Shown here one piece after another: positions 7,216-15,473 of a stretch of 64,000 nucleotides of DNA. The position numbers and the translations under genes were made by a program. Source of the DNA: Fictibacillus nanhaiensis (GTDB lineage: Bacteria; Bacillota; Bacilli; Bacillales; Fictibacillaceae). Under the pieces are notes generated by a model, which worked only from the letters and a program-made list of their open reading frames with translations, made no database searches and was not told the DNA's origin. The first letter of the stretch is position 1, and the number at the start of each line of letters is the position of its first letter. The DNA lies in assembly GCA_017052515.1 (NCBI GenBank), contig JAFHKR010000039.1:372001-436000 (forward strand), in the 5' to 3' direction.

Positions 7216-8439
7216 ATGAGAAATTTACTTAAAAAGTGGCATCCAGCAGTTGTTGTTATTGTAGCAGGAACATTGTTTACTCGAGCAGCATTTTTTATGA
7301 CGATGCCATTCTTGGCTATTTATTTGTACAATGAAAAGGGAATCGATCCTGCTATGGTTGGATTGATTATTGGAGTTAGTGCTCTAACAGGTACGTTCGG
7401 TGGTTTCTTTGGGGGCTATCTGTCTGATCGAATAGGAAGGGTTCCTGTGATGACGGTTGCTATCTTCATTTGGAGTGCTGTGTTTGTTGGATTCGCGGTA
7501 GCAGACCAAGTATGGCATTTCTTTTTATTAAACATGTTAAACGGACTGTGCCGCTCATGGTTTGAACCTATATCAAGAGCACTGCTTGCTGATGTAACGA
7601 CAAAAGAAAACCGGCTGACTGTTTTCAATGCTCGATATTTTGCAATCAATGTTGGTGCTGCAGTTGGTCCGGTTGTAGGAACACAGCTAGGAACATCGAA
7701 TTCAACACAAGCTTTTTACATAACCGCGGTCGCCTACCTAATTTATGCGCTATTGATTGTTTTCACTTTAAGAGGCTACTCTAAAGAATTACAGGGTGGA
7801 GAAGAAAGAAAGTTCTCTATCAAGTCTGCCATAGGAGTACTTTCAAGAGATAGAGTGCTTGCTTTTTTTCTGATCGGAAATACGATTGTAATGATGGCAC
7901 AGTCACAAATGGATACCACACTCGCGCAATATATAGGGAACGCACCTCAGTTTGAAAATGGCGTTAAGCTTTTTGCCTATCTTGTTGTTACAAACGCAAT
8001 AACGGTTTTGTTACTTCAGTTTCCGGTAACAAACTATGTAAGGAGATTTCAGCCGATGAATGCACTCCGTTTCGGGAGTATTGCGTTCAGTCTTGCATTG
8101 CTTGGATTTGGACTTTCAACAAATTGGATTTTTCTTGTCATAAGCATGGTGTTTTTAACAGTGGGAGAAATTATCGTGTTCGTTATGAGTGATGTTCTTT
8201 TAGATGATTTAGCGCCTGAGCATATGAGAGGTACATATTTTGGGGCGATGTCGTTTCGATCGATTGGGTTCAGTGCGGGGCCATGGATCGGCGGTTTACT
8301 ATTAAGTACGTTTGGCTTCGAACAGGGATTTTATGTGTTTGGTATTCTAACGCTGATCTCATTGCTTTCCTTGCCATTCTTTCAGTACGGAGAAGGTATC
8401 CGCAAAACGCTCCTAGAACAACAATCTGCTTCAACTTAG
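7216..8439 (+). CDS. MFS transporter, 12-TM drug-efflux type
   Basis: 407-residue major facilitator with about twelve hydrophobic segments. The loop between TM2 and TM3 carries the family motif A (GGYLSDRIGRVPVM near residue 66). The TM5 region, GAAVGPVVGT near 151, resembles the motif C typical of exporters. It is similar in kind to MdtH/YttB-type proton-drug antiporters; the substrate is unknown. AAGG precedes the ATG. Expression is probably controlled by the terminator-bearing leader at 6943-7085. A VOC-fold gene follows after 16 bases and is likely co-transcribed, a pairing common in resistance or detoxification loci. Confidence 0.9.
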   Translation: MRNLLKKWHPAVVVIVAGTLFTRAAFFMTMPFLAIYLYNEKGIDPAMVGLIIGVSALTGTFGGFFGGYLSDRIGRVPVMTVAIFIWSAVFVGFAVADQVWHFFLLNMLNGLCRSWFEPISRALLADVTTKENRLTVFNARYFAINVGAAVGPVVGTQLGTSNSTQAFYITAVAYLIYALLIVFTLRGYSKELQGGEERKFSIKSAIGVLSRDRVLAFFLIGNTIVMMAQSQMDTTLAQYIGNAPQFENGVKLFAYLVVTNAITVLLLQFPVTNYVRRFQPMNALRFGSIAFSLALLGFGLSTNWIFLVISMVFLTVGEIIVFVMSDVLLDDLAPEHMRGTYFGAMSFRSIGFSAGPWIGGLLLSTFGFEQGFYVFGILTLISLLSLPFFQYGEGIRKTLLEQQSAST

Positions 8440-8455
8440 AAAGGGGAAAATCAGC

Positions 8456-8830
8456 ATGATTACTGGAATTGAACATACTGGAATTATGGTTTCTAACATG
8501 GAGAACTCTATCAAGTTTTATACTGAGGTACTTGGTTTAGATTTAATAGATCGTTTCGATCATACAAGCGTACCCGTTGAGTTAGCATTCTTAGGGGTAG
8601 AAGGAAAAGTACTTGTTGAGTTGATCGCTGGTTATACAGGGCCGGTAACGAATGAAGGGAAGGTCCATCACATTGCATTTTCTGTACGGAATATTGAAGA
8701 GCAGTATGAGCTTTTGCGGAAAAAGGATGTTGTCATGAAAGATAAAGAAATTACAGAGCTTCCAAATGGAAAATACTTTTTCTTTTTTGGACCAGATGAA
8801 GAATCACTCGAATTTTTTGAGAGTAAATAG
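8456..8830 (+). CDS. VOC/glyoxalase-fold protein
   Basis: 124-residue protein of two beta-alpha-beta-beta-beta halves, starting GIEHTGIMVSNMENSIKFY, the usual opening of glyoxalase I-like proteins. Candidate metal ligands are His7, the central Glu near residue 55, His of KVHHIAFSVRN, and the C-terminal Glu in LEFFE. It could be a lactoylglutathione-lyase-like enzyme, an isomerase or a binding protein; the sequence alone does not decide. AAAGGGG precedes the ATG, and it directly follows the MFS gene. Confidence 0.85.
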   Translation: MITGIEHTGIMVSNMENSIKFYTEVLGLDLIDRFDHTSVPVELAFLGVEGKVLVELIAGYTGPVTNEGKVHHIAFSVRNIEEQYELLRKKDVVMKDKEITELPNGKYFFFFGPDEESLEFFESK

Positions 8831-8835
8831 AAATG

Positions 8836-8862
8836 AAGACTGCATAATTGCAGTCTTTTTTT
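8836..8862 (+). terminator. Terminator after the MFS-VOC pair
   Basis: Perfect stem AAGACTGCA / TGCAGTCTT with a 4-base loop and a seven-base T run. Confidence 0.9.
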
Positions 8863-8931
8863 GTTTCTTTGTAAAGAGTCGTCATCCGGAGAAGGTGATG
8901 AGACTAAAGTCAAGAAGTCTATGATTGAGAA

Positions 8932-9267
8932 TTAAATGCCTGGCAGCGTTTCTTTTAAATATTGGTTTGAACAGTATTCAACACCATACTTGTAGCGACT
9001 TTCTCTAACATTTCTAGCTTTATTCGGATCAATATGAATTCGTTTGATCTCTGGGTATGTTTCCATGATCTTTAAAGCGATCTTGTCGCCAGGTTCATCT
9101 GGATCAGTTAATACATATACTTCATCACAAAGAATCAATGCTTCTTCAATCGCTCTTCGTTCTTTATGCCGAAAGGAAATTCCATTTAAAATGACAAAAT
9201 GGGCGTGAGGATGAACACTCTGTACTCTCAGTTGATCACTTTTGCCTTCAACAATGTATCCGGTCAT
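8932..9267 (-). CDS. Small TOPRIM-domain protein (YusF-like)
   Basis: 111 residues. The start at 9267 is chosen because CAGGAGG lies just upstream; a longer frame to 9300 lacks a site. The protein is essentially one TOPRIM fold: the catalytic Glu in YIVEGKSDQ at the N-terminus, and the Asp pair in LTDPDEPGD near residue 55. This resembles RNase M5 and small TOPRIM nucleases; B. subtilis YusF is the likely counterpart, though I cannot confirm it. It is a probable Mg2+-dependent nuclease with unknown target. It faces away from the neighbouring metallopeptidase gene. Confidence 0.85.
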   Translation of the reverse strand: MTGYIVEGKSDQLRVQSVHPHAHFVILNGISFRHKERRAIEEALILCDEVYVLTDPDEPGDKIALKIMETYPEIKRIHIDPNKARNVRESRYKYGVEYCSNQYLKETLPGI

Positions 9268-9365
9268 AGCGCCTCCTGTAAAACTAAGATTCATTATCAT
9301 TTTATGGAGGGCATATCGATAATAGTACGACTTCTAAAAAATATTGGACAAAGGAAGTGCATACC

Positions 9366-10460
9366 TTGAAGAAGCTAATTATCCTTACAAAAACGTTTTT
9401 CCTTAGCTTCTTCTCCTGTATTTGTATTTATGGGTTGTATTTGTTGCTAGGCGATATTGAAGGGTTATTTATCGGAGTGTTCATTCTCTTAGTATGCTTT
9501 TTCATATTCAGCATCCGATTCATTGGATGGATAATAGGGAGAAGGAAAACTCTTGCAATGAAAAGATTTCAACCGAATCTCATTATCATTATTCTTATTG
9601 CATTCTCTACAGCCTTATTATCTGTAAACAATTATGCGCTCGAAAGCTCATTACCTCACTCTTTATCTCCTAGAATAAAAAATCAATTTTATCTGGAAGC
9701 GATGGTAGTAGAAAAAGATAGGATTTTTGAACGAGTATCCTTTTTAAAGACACTAGAAAATGTCAATGAAAAAAGCGCTTCGGTTTTCTATGAACCCCAA
9801 GATCGGGAGTTAGCAGTCTCTGCGATTCGTCACATTCGTAAAATGCAGTCTTATCACAATGAATGGATTGATGTTCATGATGCTCTTCCTGTTACGGTCA
9901 TTCTGTATCGAAATCCTTTAATCTTTCAGCAACATCTGCCGATTCATGCTTATGAAAACCTGCAAGCATTATACGTTCCTGCTCAAGAGACGATTCATCT
10001 GCTTGTTACTAAGGACATGGATGAAAATACTAAACGATTTTTGGAGTTGGTCGGACATGAATACACACATCATTGGATTAATAGTTACTTATTAAATAAT
10101 AAATTGGATAATCGGCATCTGCCGAGATGGTTTGAAGAAGGGCTTGCAGAATATGCAGGAAAACAGAGCGTGAGAGAAGTGCCAGACTTTGTACCTTTAA
10201 ATTTTATTCCCTTCACGAGACTTCACTCAGTAAAGGAGTGGGCTTATGAAAATCGGAGAAGATCTAGTCACCGCCCCTACCGACAAAGCTACTATGCCAT
10301 CGATCAATTGGTGAGAGACGGAAATGATGCTAAGATCAAATCTTTATTGCTTAATAAACAGAAAAATTTTTACCGCTTGTTTGAAGAAGAGACGGGTGAA
10401 TCCCTGATCGAGTTCGAGGTACGTTTTTTAAGAGAAGAGCTAATGAACATGAAGCGCTAA
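9366..10460 (+). CDS. Membrane-anchored gluzincin metallopeptidase
   Basis: About 364 residues. The TTG at 9366 has AAGGAAG upstream; the GTG at 9357 is too close to it. Three hydrophobic segments fill roughly the first 100 residues, leaving a large catalytic part that most likely faces outward. The zinc motif HEYTH lies near residue 237 and the third ligand Glu in WFEEGLAEYAG about 30 residues later, the gluzincin arrangement of the peptidase MA-like group. A basic segment (RRRSSHRPYRQSYYAIDQL) follows. Substrate is unknown. No operon partner is apparent. Confidence 0.82.
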   Translation: MKKLIILTKTFFLSFFSCICIYGLYLLLGDIEGLFIGVFILLVCFFIFSIRFIGWIIGRRKTLAMKRFQPNLIIIILIAFSTALLSVNNYALESSLPHSLSPRIKNQFYLEAMVVEKDRIFERVSFLKTLENVNEKSASVFYEPQDRELAVSAIRHIRKMQSYHNEWIDVHDALPVTVILYRNPLIFQQHLPIHAYENLQALYVPAQETIHLLVTKDMDENTKRFLELVGHEYTHHWINSYLLNNKLDNRHLPRWFEEGLAEYAGKQSVREVPDFVPLNFIPFTRLHSVKEWAYENRRRSSHRPYRQSYYAIDQLVRDGNDAKIKSLLLNKQKNFYRLFEEETGESLIEFEVRFLREELMNMKR

Positions 10461-10509
10461 AAACCTTATTGTTCATTTATTCATAGCAGGAGTAAAGCAC
10501 TTTAAAAGC

Positions 10510-10540
10510 AAAAAAGAACTCCTTACGAATAAGGAGCTCT
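10510..10540 (-). terminator. Terminator of the small minus-strand gene
   Basis: Read on the minus strand: GAGCTCCTTA / TAAGGAGTTC with a tetraloop, followed by TTTTTT. The orientation supports the 35-codon gene at 10545 being transcribed. Confidence 0.85.
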
Positions 10541-10544
10541 ATAA

Positions 10545-10652
10545 TTATCTGCTTTTTAATTTTCTTTTAATGATAGGTAGTAACCTTTTTTTACCTTGTT
10601 TAATTAAAAAAGCAACTGCCATTCCTTTAATCCCTTGTTTAATGCGTCCCAT
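10545..10652 (-). CDS. Small cationic peptide, 35 aa
   Basis: A short gene with all expression signals: GGAGG 7 bases before the ATG at 10652, an in-frame stop, and a strong terminator 5 bases later. The peptide begins MGRIKQGIKGMAVAFLIKQ and ends KRKLKSR. About ten Lys/Arg and no acidic residues make it very basic, with a hydrophobic middle (MAVAFLI) and the rest likely amphipathic helix. It could be a membrane-active or nucleic-acid-binding peptide. I do not recognise a family. The first ATG (10658) abuts GGAGG, so the second is preferred. Confidence 0.7.
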   Translation of the reverse strand: MGRIKQGIKGMAVAFLIKQGKKRLLPIIKRKLKSR

Positions 10653-10806
10653 TTTCATCCTCCTATAAAAATCATAGTTGTTTCAAGTAATATACCCGAA
10701 ATCAGCATGAAGCAATCCTTTTATAGTAATACGGGTTACTTGTCTATACGTTTCATCACGATATGAATAATATGAACCGAATACAATTTTATAGGAGTTG
10801 AACGTA

Positions 10807-11220
10807 TTGAGCATGTATAGAAGTTTTCCACCTTTTCCGGGTCAAGGCGGCGGTCAAGGCGGAGGGCAAGGATTTGGCCCACCAGGTGGCCCTCCAGGCG
10901 GACCTCCAGGAGGCGGTGGTGGTGGCGGAATGGCACCAACATCAGCACCTCCATCCTTTACACCATCTCAAGCACAAGGTTTTAGCTTGCAAGGTGGAGG
11001 CGGCGGAGGAAGTCAGCCAGGAGTCTATGCTGTTGATCCAGGCGCGATCAGACCTTGTTTGTACCAATATGTCTATATCTGGCCAACATGGGGTCCGGGA
11101 TTTTGGGCATGGCTTACTTTTGCAGGACGTAGATCGGTTGCAGGATTTCGCTGGACCGGCAATAGATGGATCTATTTTGGCATGGATACACGCCAAATCA
11201 GTTCCTTCTACTGTTACTAA
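10807..11220 (+). CDS. Gly/Pro/Gln-rich protein with conserved aromatic C-terminal domain
   Basis: About 137 residues. TTG at 10807 stands 9 bases after GGAG; ATG at 10813 is an alternative. Residues about 8-70 are low-complexity Gly/Pro/Gln, including (GGPP) repeats and runs of glycine. The C-terminal 60 residues are ordered and rich in Trp, Tyr and Phe, with two Cys (RPCLYQYVYIWPTWGPGFW and the terminal SFYCY). I have a general memory of related Bacillaceae proteins of unknown function. The composition would suit a spore-surface or exported structural protein, which is inference only. A CGATATGAATA stretch upstream resembles a mother-cell -10 weakly. Confidence 0.75.
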   Translation: MSMYRSFPPFPGQGGGQGGGQGFGPPGGPPGGPPGGGGGGGMAPTSAPPSFTPSQAQGFSLQGGGGGGSQPGVYAVDPGAIRPCLYQYVYIWPTWGPGFWAWLTFAGRRSVAGFRWTGNRWIYFGMDTRQISSFYCY

Positions 11221-11221
11221 A

Positions 11222-11250
11222 AACAGCCGCCTCTGGGCGGTTGTTTTTTT
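11222..11250 (+). terminator. Terminator after the Gly-rich gene
   Basis: Stem AACAGCCGCC / GGCGGTTGTT with one G-T pair, 4-base loop and T tail, directly after the stop codon. Confidence 0.9.
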
Positions 11251-11743
11251 ATCCTATAGGATATAATGGTACGTTTTGAACTTGCCATGAATGATATATT
11301 TTCATTTCAGACGGAATATGTTTGGTTAGAGCATAGTGAACGGCTTCCCAAACAAGAGGAGAGCACCACTCCATTACTAGATCATCCGTGTGGATCCACC
11401 TTGTTCCTCTTGAATCTTGATCTGGAATGTCTGCTATATCCGTTTGTGAATGAATAACTATCATACAGTCAAAGAAAACCGCTGAATGTTGGGATCGCGT
11501 CCACTCTTTATAGTTCCATGGAAGTTCATAACAGCGTTCGCCTAGTTTTATACCATTTAGCACCCTGTACCCAGTCTCTTCTAAAACTTCACGAAAAACC
11601 GTTTCATATTCTGGTTCACCGTCGTTAGGTGTGCCACCAGGAAGGTCGAATCGATTTTTATAAGGACCACCGGTCTTTTCAATGACGAGCAGTTCTCCAG
11701 ACTCGTTCAAACAAATACAATAGATTCCCCTGTGTTTATGCAT
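11249..11743 (-). CDS. Nudix hydrolase
   Basis: 164-residue Nudix enzyme, cleaving a nucleoside diphosphate linked to another moiety. The Nudix box is complete: GGTPNDGEPEYETVF then REVLEETGY (residues about 36-60). The ATG at 11743 follows GAGGGGG; the upstream ATG at 11776 lies inside the terminator of the MCP gene and cannot be the normal start. The box is flanked by LLVIEKTGGPYKNRFDLP, a typical substrate-loop region. Substrate is not predictable. It shares strand with the MCP gene but is separated from it by a terminator. Confidence 0.88.
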   Translation of the reverse strand: MHKHRGIYCICLNESGELLVIEKTGGPYKNRFDLPGGTPNDGEPEYETVFREVLEETGYRVLNGIKLGERCYELPWNYKEWTRSQHSAVFFDCMIVIHSQTDIADIPDQDSRGTRWIHTDDLVMEWCSPLVWEAVHYALTKHIPSEMKIYHSWQVQNVPLYPIG

Positions 11744-11757
11744 TTCGTAAGCCCCCT

Positions 11758-11794
11758 CAAAAAAATACCTTTTCATGTTCGATGAAAAGGTATT
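11758..11794 (-). terminator. Terminator of the MCP gene
   Basis: Read on the minus strand, AATACCTTTTCAT pairs with ATGAAAAGGTATT across a 5-base loop, then seven T. It lies ten bases after the MCP stop codon. Confidence 0.9.
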
Positions 11795-11803
11795 GTATCA
11801 TTC

Positions 11804-13279
11804 TTATTCTTTTACCAGTTCATTAAGTTCTGATGTTAAAGCTTCAAACTTGTTGAAACTATCGACTACTTCTTCTACACATCTATGTTGCTCTTCTACA
11901 GATGCAAGAACTTCTTCAACAGAACCACTTGATGTTTCTGCTATTCCAGAAACCGAATGAATCTCTCCTACAATGTATCCGGTAGATTCATACAGTTGAT
12001 TGATCAATTCTTGCACTTCAGAAGACTGTGTAGCAACTTGATTGGTGTTCATTAAAATTTGACTGAAATTCTCTGCCGTTTTCTCTGTTGCTTCTAGACT
12101 GGATGTGACGACCCCTTGCGACCCATTTACAAATTGGGCGGCTTGTTGGGCTTTGTTGCGGATTTCACTTAATATAGATCCAATCTGCTTAGTTGAATGT
12201 TGAGAATCTTCAGCAAGGCGCCGAACTTCGTCTGCAACAACAGCAAATCCTCTACCTTGATCTCCAGCTCGTGCAGCTTCAATCGCCGCATTCAATGCAA
12301 GGAGATTCGTTTGAGAAGAGATGTCTTCTATTGTCGTTAAGATCCCTTCAATCGATTCACTTTGCTCATTTAATTCATACATAAGAGTGTTCGTTTGCTG
12401 CATCAGCTCACTCACTTCTTTCATCTTAGAAGAAAGTTCTAATACTTGATTTTCTCCTGCATTTGTAACAATTACCGTTTGCTCTGAAAGTTTTTTCATA
12501 TCATTCGAGTGTTGAAAAAGACCTTTTGCTACATCGTTGGTGCTTGTGACAGACTGACTCATTCCACCAACACTGACAGCCTGAGACTCTACACCTTTTG
12601 CTACTTCTGTAAAAGCATACGTAATGTTACTTGATATTTCTCCTGTTCGTGTAACGTTCTCCTTCACAGACTGACTAAAATGATGCAGGTTCTCTGATGC
12701 ATCTTTTATTTTACTCAACAATTGTTCCAATTTCCTCTTAGCCTGCTCTGATTGTTTTTCAGCGCTTAAAATATTTTCATGCATACGCTGACCGATTCTT
12801 GCTTGTGCTACTAATGCAGCAGTAATGACAGTTAAGAAGACGTTTAATGAGATAATAATCTTAGGATCTTGTCCAGCAAACATCGTTTCTTTATATTGAA
12901 AGAAGAAGAAATTAGTTAACAATAATCCACTAATACCCGATAGTAAGATGGAAAGGTAGTTATGATATAACGTGATGACTGCTAAGCATACATAAGTCAT
13001 CAGGTAAGTAGAAATCTTCGGATTCGAGTCTGCCATGATAACGGTTAGTACCGTTAATCCGAGAACAACAAAATATTGAACTGCGAAGGGAGCCCACTTT
13101 CGGTACGTCCAAATCGAGAGTGATAATAAGATTAGAAGGCCAGCTATACCATAAAAAAAGACACTGTCTATGGTTTTCGTACTCGCATATGTGCTTACTA
13201 GACCGAGAACATACATACCCCATAACATTTTTGTAACCAGTTTATTCGTTTGTGAATTTGAGGCAAATGATGGATTCAA
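11804..13279 (-). CDS. Methyl-accepting chemotaxis protein with integral-membrane sensor
   Basis: 491 residues. The first ~165 residues form about six closely spaced membrane segments with no extracellular loop large enough for a dCache or similar domain, and no HAMP domain is evident. The rest is the coiled-coil methylation and signalling region; the hairpin tip carries the conserved [20 protein letters not shown] followed by [20 protein letters not shown], which binds CheA/CheW. It starts with TTG about ten bases after GGAG. A good sigma-D promoter lies 42 bases upstream, tying it to the motility regulon. The stimulus may be intramembrane or energy-related, but this is a guess. Confidence 0.9.
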   Translation of the reverse strand: MNPSFASNSQTNKLVTKMLWGMYVLGLVSTYASTKTIDSVFFYGIAGLLILLSLSIWTYRKWAPFAVQYFVVLGLTVLTVIMADSNPKISTYLMTYVCLAVITLYHNYLSILLSGISGLLLTNFFFFQYKETMFAGQDPKIIISLNVFLTVITAALVAQARIGQRMHENILSAEKQSEQAKRKLEQLLSKIKDASENLHHFSQSVKENVTRTGEISSNITYAFTEVAKGVESQAVSVGGMSQSVTSTNDVAKGLFQHSNDMKKLSEQTVIVTNAGENQVLELSSKMKEVSELMQQTNTLMYELNEQSESIEGILTTIEDISSQTNLLALNAAIEAARAGDQGRGFAVVADEVRRLAEDSQHSTKQIGSILSEIRNKAQQAAQFVNGSQGVVTSSLEATEKTAENFSQILMNTNQVATQSSEVQELINQLYESTGYIVGEIHSVSGIAETSSGSVEEVLASVEEQHRCVEEVVDSFNKFEALTSELNELVKE

Positions 13280-13320
13280 ATTTCGTCATCTCCGTTTTAA
13301 AATGTAAAAGTACTGCTTTT

Positions 13321-13347
13321 ATATCGGTAGATTTCTCTTTGCATTTA
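13321..13347 (-). promoter_or_regulatory. Sigma-D (flagellar) promoter of the MCP gene
   Basis: On the minus strand, TAAA (13347-13344), exactly 15 bases, then ACCGATAT (13328-13321). The Bacillus sigma-D consensus is TAAA-N15-GCCGATAT, so a single mismatch. Confidence 0.82.
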
Positions 13348-13470
13348 AGGCGTTTACCAAATTTTGTTTTAGTTGTTTCTGTATTTATTGTAATCGTGAA
13401 CATTTTCCATAATAACTGAATAGTAGATGAGACCTTTTGCTTTTAAACTTATCATTCGAGGTGATTAACG

Positions 13471-14331
13471 ATGAAAAAAAAGACTTGGATATTTGCTATC
13501 ATTCTGTTGCTTGCAGCTTGTAGCAGCGAATCAAAAAACACAAATACAAAAGAAGAATCAGCTCCGAAAACGACCGAACCTTCACCACCTGAAAAGAAGA
13601 ATGAAGAGGTTAAAGAAGAGCCTGTTACCGAAGAAGTAACTTCCATTGAAGAAGAAGGAACGTACATTGGTCAGATTGACAATAATTCTATTGAAGTAGA
13701 GGCAGCAGGTGAGACATTAGTTCTTCGTCTAACGGATGAAGTTAGAGGTGCCGTCGAGAGTATGAAGGATGGTGCCAAAGTGAAAATTGTTTATAAGAAG
13801 AATGATGAGGGGCAATGGGTCTTAGAGCAAATTAATGAAGTAAGTACGCCACAGGCACCTACATCAAAAAAGCTTACGTACATAGTGGATGGGACTTCAG
13901 TGGAAGAAGACGCTGTATTAACAGAGAGTGAGCTTGAATACTATTTCTACAAACTTCCAGATTTTGAATTTACAGCAGAAGAGCCAAGAAAAGACTTATT
14001 GTTTGCAACAAAATTTGCAGAGACGTTTGTCAGAATAGAGCCGTTGTCAGAAGAGGCGTCCATCGATGATCTAAAAGAATGGGCAAAGGATGAACTGGAA
14101 GCAATCGGGGAAGTAAACGAAGTGAATGGAGTAGAGGTCGCTGGACCGGCATTTGAAAAGACTTCGTTATTTATTACAGCATCAAAAGAGTCTTACAAAA
14201 AATACATCGTTATTCAAGAGTTAAGTAATGGAGATCAAGTTAAATATACAGTGAATCTGCCAGAACATAAGGATGCGGCTAAATGGGAACAAGCTATTTG
14301 GGCCATGCTTTCTACTCTTCAAACGAAATAG
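13471..14331 (+). CDS. Uncharacterised lipoprotein, 286 aa
   Basis: Lipoprotein signal with lipobox LAAC (Cys17), preceded by KKK and a hydrophobic core, so it is anchored on the outer face of the membrane. Residues about 18-62 are a low-complexity Lys/Glu/Pro linker. A small beta-rich domain follows (TYIGQIDNNSIEVEAAGE near 64), perhaps OB-like, and then a helical C-terminal half. No enzyme motif is seen, and I do not recognise a named family. CGAGGTG precedes the ATG. It is divergent from the MCP gene and monocistronic with its own terminator. Confidence 0.8.
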   Translation: MKKKTWIFAIILLLAACSSESKNTNTKEESAPKTTEPSPPEKKNEEVKEEPVTEEVTSIEEEGTYIGQIDNNSIEVEAAGETLVLRLTDEVRGAVESMKDGAKVKIVYKKNDEGQWVLEQINEVSTPQAPTSKKLTYIVDGTSVEEDAVLTESELEYYFYKLPDFEFTAEEPRKDLLFATKFAETFVRIEPLSEEASIDDLKEWAKDELEAIGEVNEVNGVEVAGPAFEKTSLFITASKESYKKYIVIQELSNGDQVKYTVNLPEHKDAAKWEQAIWAMLSTLQTK

Positions 14332-14338
14332 TAATGTA

Positions 14339-14365
14339 AAGCGTATCTTTAGATGCGCTTTTTTA
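14339..14365 (+). terminator. Terminator after the lipoprotein gene
   Basis: Stem AAGCGTATCT / AGATGCGCTT around a 2-base loop, followed by a T run. Confidence 0.8.
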
Positions 14366-14473
14366 TTTGAATCTACAGGAAAGAAGAATAAATGATTATC
14401 ATAAATTTAGCATATGGCATATAATATTTACAAAGGTTTAAAAAGTTTCCCTAAGGAAAGATAGGTGAATGTT

Positions 14474-14617
14474 ATGTGGTATAAAGAAAGCTCTTTGTTT
14501 AAGCTGCAACAATACACGATTATCCTACACAAACTCGGAATCTTTTCGCAGGAAGACAAGGTAGATATTTTAGGTAAAATACAAAAGTATAAGATGAAAG
14601 TTGGTTTAAAAGATTAG
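14474..14617 (+). CDS. Small hypothetical protein, 47 aa
   Basis: 47 codons from an ATG preceded at 5-6 bases by AGGTGA. The peptide begins MWYKESSLFKLQQYTIILHK and ends YKMKVGLKD; it is mixed charged, basic overall, with no clear membrane segment and probably helical. It is followed by the bidirectional terminator at 14667. I do not recognise it. The clean ribosome site and isolated position between terminators support a real gene; homology would be needed to confirm. Confidence 0.6.
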   Translation: MWYKESSLFKLQQYTIILHKLGIFSQEDKVDILGKIQKYKMKVGLKD

Positions 14618-14666
14618 GCTGCCTAAGTAGGGAGCCTCTTCAAATGGTCCTATTTCTTTACATAGA

Positions 14667-14695
14667 AAAGACCCGGCAGCAACTGCCGGGTCTTT
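14667..14695. terminator. Bidirectional terminator (small gene / cold-shock gene)
   Basis: Perfect 13-bp inverted repeat AAAGACCCGGCAG / CTGCCGGGTCTTT with a 3-base loop, lying between the convergent 14474 and cold-shock genes. Confidence 0.88.
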
Positions 14696-14710
14696 ATATA
14701 TAGGCTGAAC

Positions 14711-14911
14711 TTATTTTTTAGTTACGTTAGCTGCTTGTGGTCCGCGAGCTCCGTCAACAATTTCAAATTCTACTTCTTGACCTTCGTCAAGTGATTTGAA
14801 TCCTTCTGATTGAATTGCAGAGAAGTGTACGAATACGTCGTCTCCACCTTCAACTTCGATAAATCCGAAACCTTTTTCAGCGTTAAACCATTTTACTTTA
14901 CCTGTTTGCAT
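14711..14911 (-). CDS. Cold-shock protein, CspA/CspB family
   Basis: 66-residue single cold-shock domain. RNP1 (KGFGFIEV) and RNP2 (VFVHFSAI) are intact, so it should bind single-stranded RNA and DNA as an RNA chaperone. The start at 14911 follows GGAGG at 7 bases; an upstream in-frame ATG at 14959 lies in the leader. The length matches B. subtilis CspB/CspC/CspD, but which paralogue it corresponds to cannot be assigned. A 95-base leader precedes it, as usual for cold-regulated csp genes. Confidence 0.95.
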   Translation of the reverse strand: MQTGKVKWFNAEKGFGFIEVEGGDDVFVHFSAIQSEGFKSLDEGQEVEFEIVDGARGPQAANVTKK

Positions 14912-15042
14912 GTGAATGCCTCCTAGAACGTTTGCACTTTTGTGCTCTGTAATTACCAAACCACTTTCAAACTCTTAAGTTAAGATGTAATCCAGTACTG
15001 AATGGTTGTCACAAATATATCATAAGAAAAAAGCTCTCGCAA
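14912..15042 (-). promoter_or_regulatory. Sigma-A promoter and long leader of the cold-shock gene
   Basis: On the minus strand, TTGCGA (15042-15037), 17 bases, then TATATT (15019-15014). The predicted start near 15006 leaves a leader of about 95 bases before the ATG. Long leaders in csp genes fold differently with temperature; this one was not folded here. Confidence 0.65.
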
Positions 15043-15168
15043 GGAACTTTTCTGAAAAATAGGAATAAAGAGTCAGGATATTTTCTCGAATACAATTTTC
15101 AACTGAACCTTATGGGTTAATGTGAAGGTTTTTCAATATTTATTGTGGATAAACATAGCAAAAATAAA

Positions 15169-15206
15169 AAACCATCTGCCTTCTATTCCCTAGTAGGAGA
15201 TGGTTT
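15169..15206 (-). terminator. Terminator overlapping the end of the comFB-like gene
   Basis: On the minus strand AAACCATCT pairs with AGATGGTTT around a loop that includes the end of the gene, followed by TTTTATTTTT. Confidence 0.75.
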
Positions 15207-15473
15207 CAAATCATGTGATGGCCGAGTTGCTACGATACCTGTCGCTTTTACAATCTGATTTAAGATGTTAACTCTGGATTGATCGTCAAAATTTTGAGCT
15301 TTGACAAAAGCGTATCCATCTTCATTGGAAACATAACGAGGTGGCAAGTTGTTCAGTGTGATCGCAAAGACATCAGCTTTACAAATCTCGCATTTGCAAG
15401 GAAGCTGAAGCTGTCCCCAATAATTCTTTAATGCTTCTTCTACTAGAATCTCCATGGCGTTTTTTACATTCAT
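15183..15473 (-). CDS. ComFB-family late competence protein
   Basis: 96-residue protein of the ComFB family. The conserved opening of the family is present (NAMEILVEEALKNYWGQLQL), then a Cys-rich turn CKCEICKAD near residue 27, and DVFAITLNNLPPRYVS, which matches B. subtilis ComFB in spacing. In B. subtilis comFB lies between comFA and comFC; here it stands alone, outside any competence operon. Related ComFB domains bind cyclic di-nucleotides in cyanobacteria, which is interesting beside the c-di-GMP module at 38.8 kb, but no link is shown. AAAGGGG precedes the ATG. Confidence 0.82.
   Translation of the reverse strand: MNVKNAMEILVEEALKNYWGQLQLPCKCEICKADVFAITLNNLPPRYVSNEDGYAFVKAQNFDDQSRVNILNQIVKATGIVATRPSHDLKPSPTRE

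Noticed and set aside
10874-11266. 130-residue protein in a second frame of the Gly-rich gene
   Set aside because: It is an alternate frame of the repetitive Gly/Pro region and has no ribosome site.
11744-11776. Longer Nudix N-terminus
   Set aside because: This start lies inside the MCP terminator hairpin.
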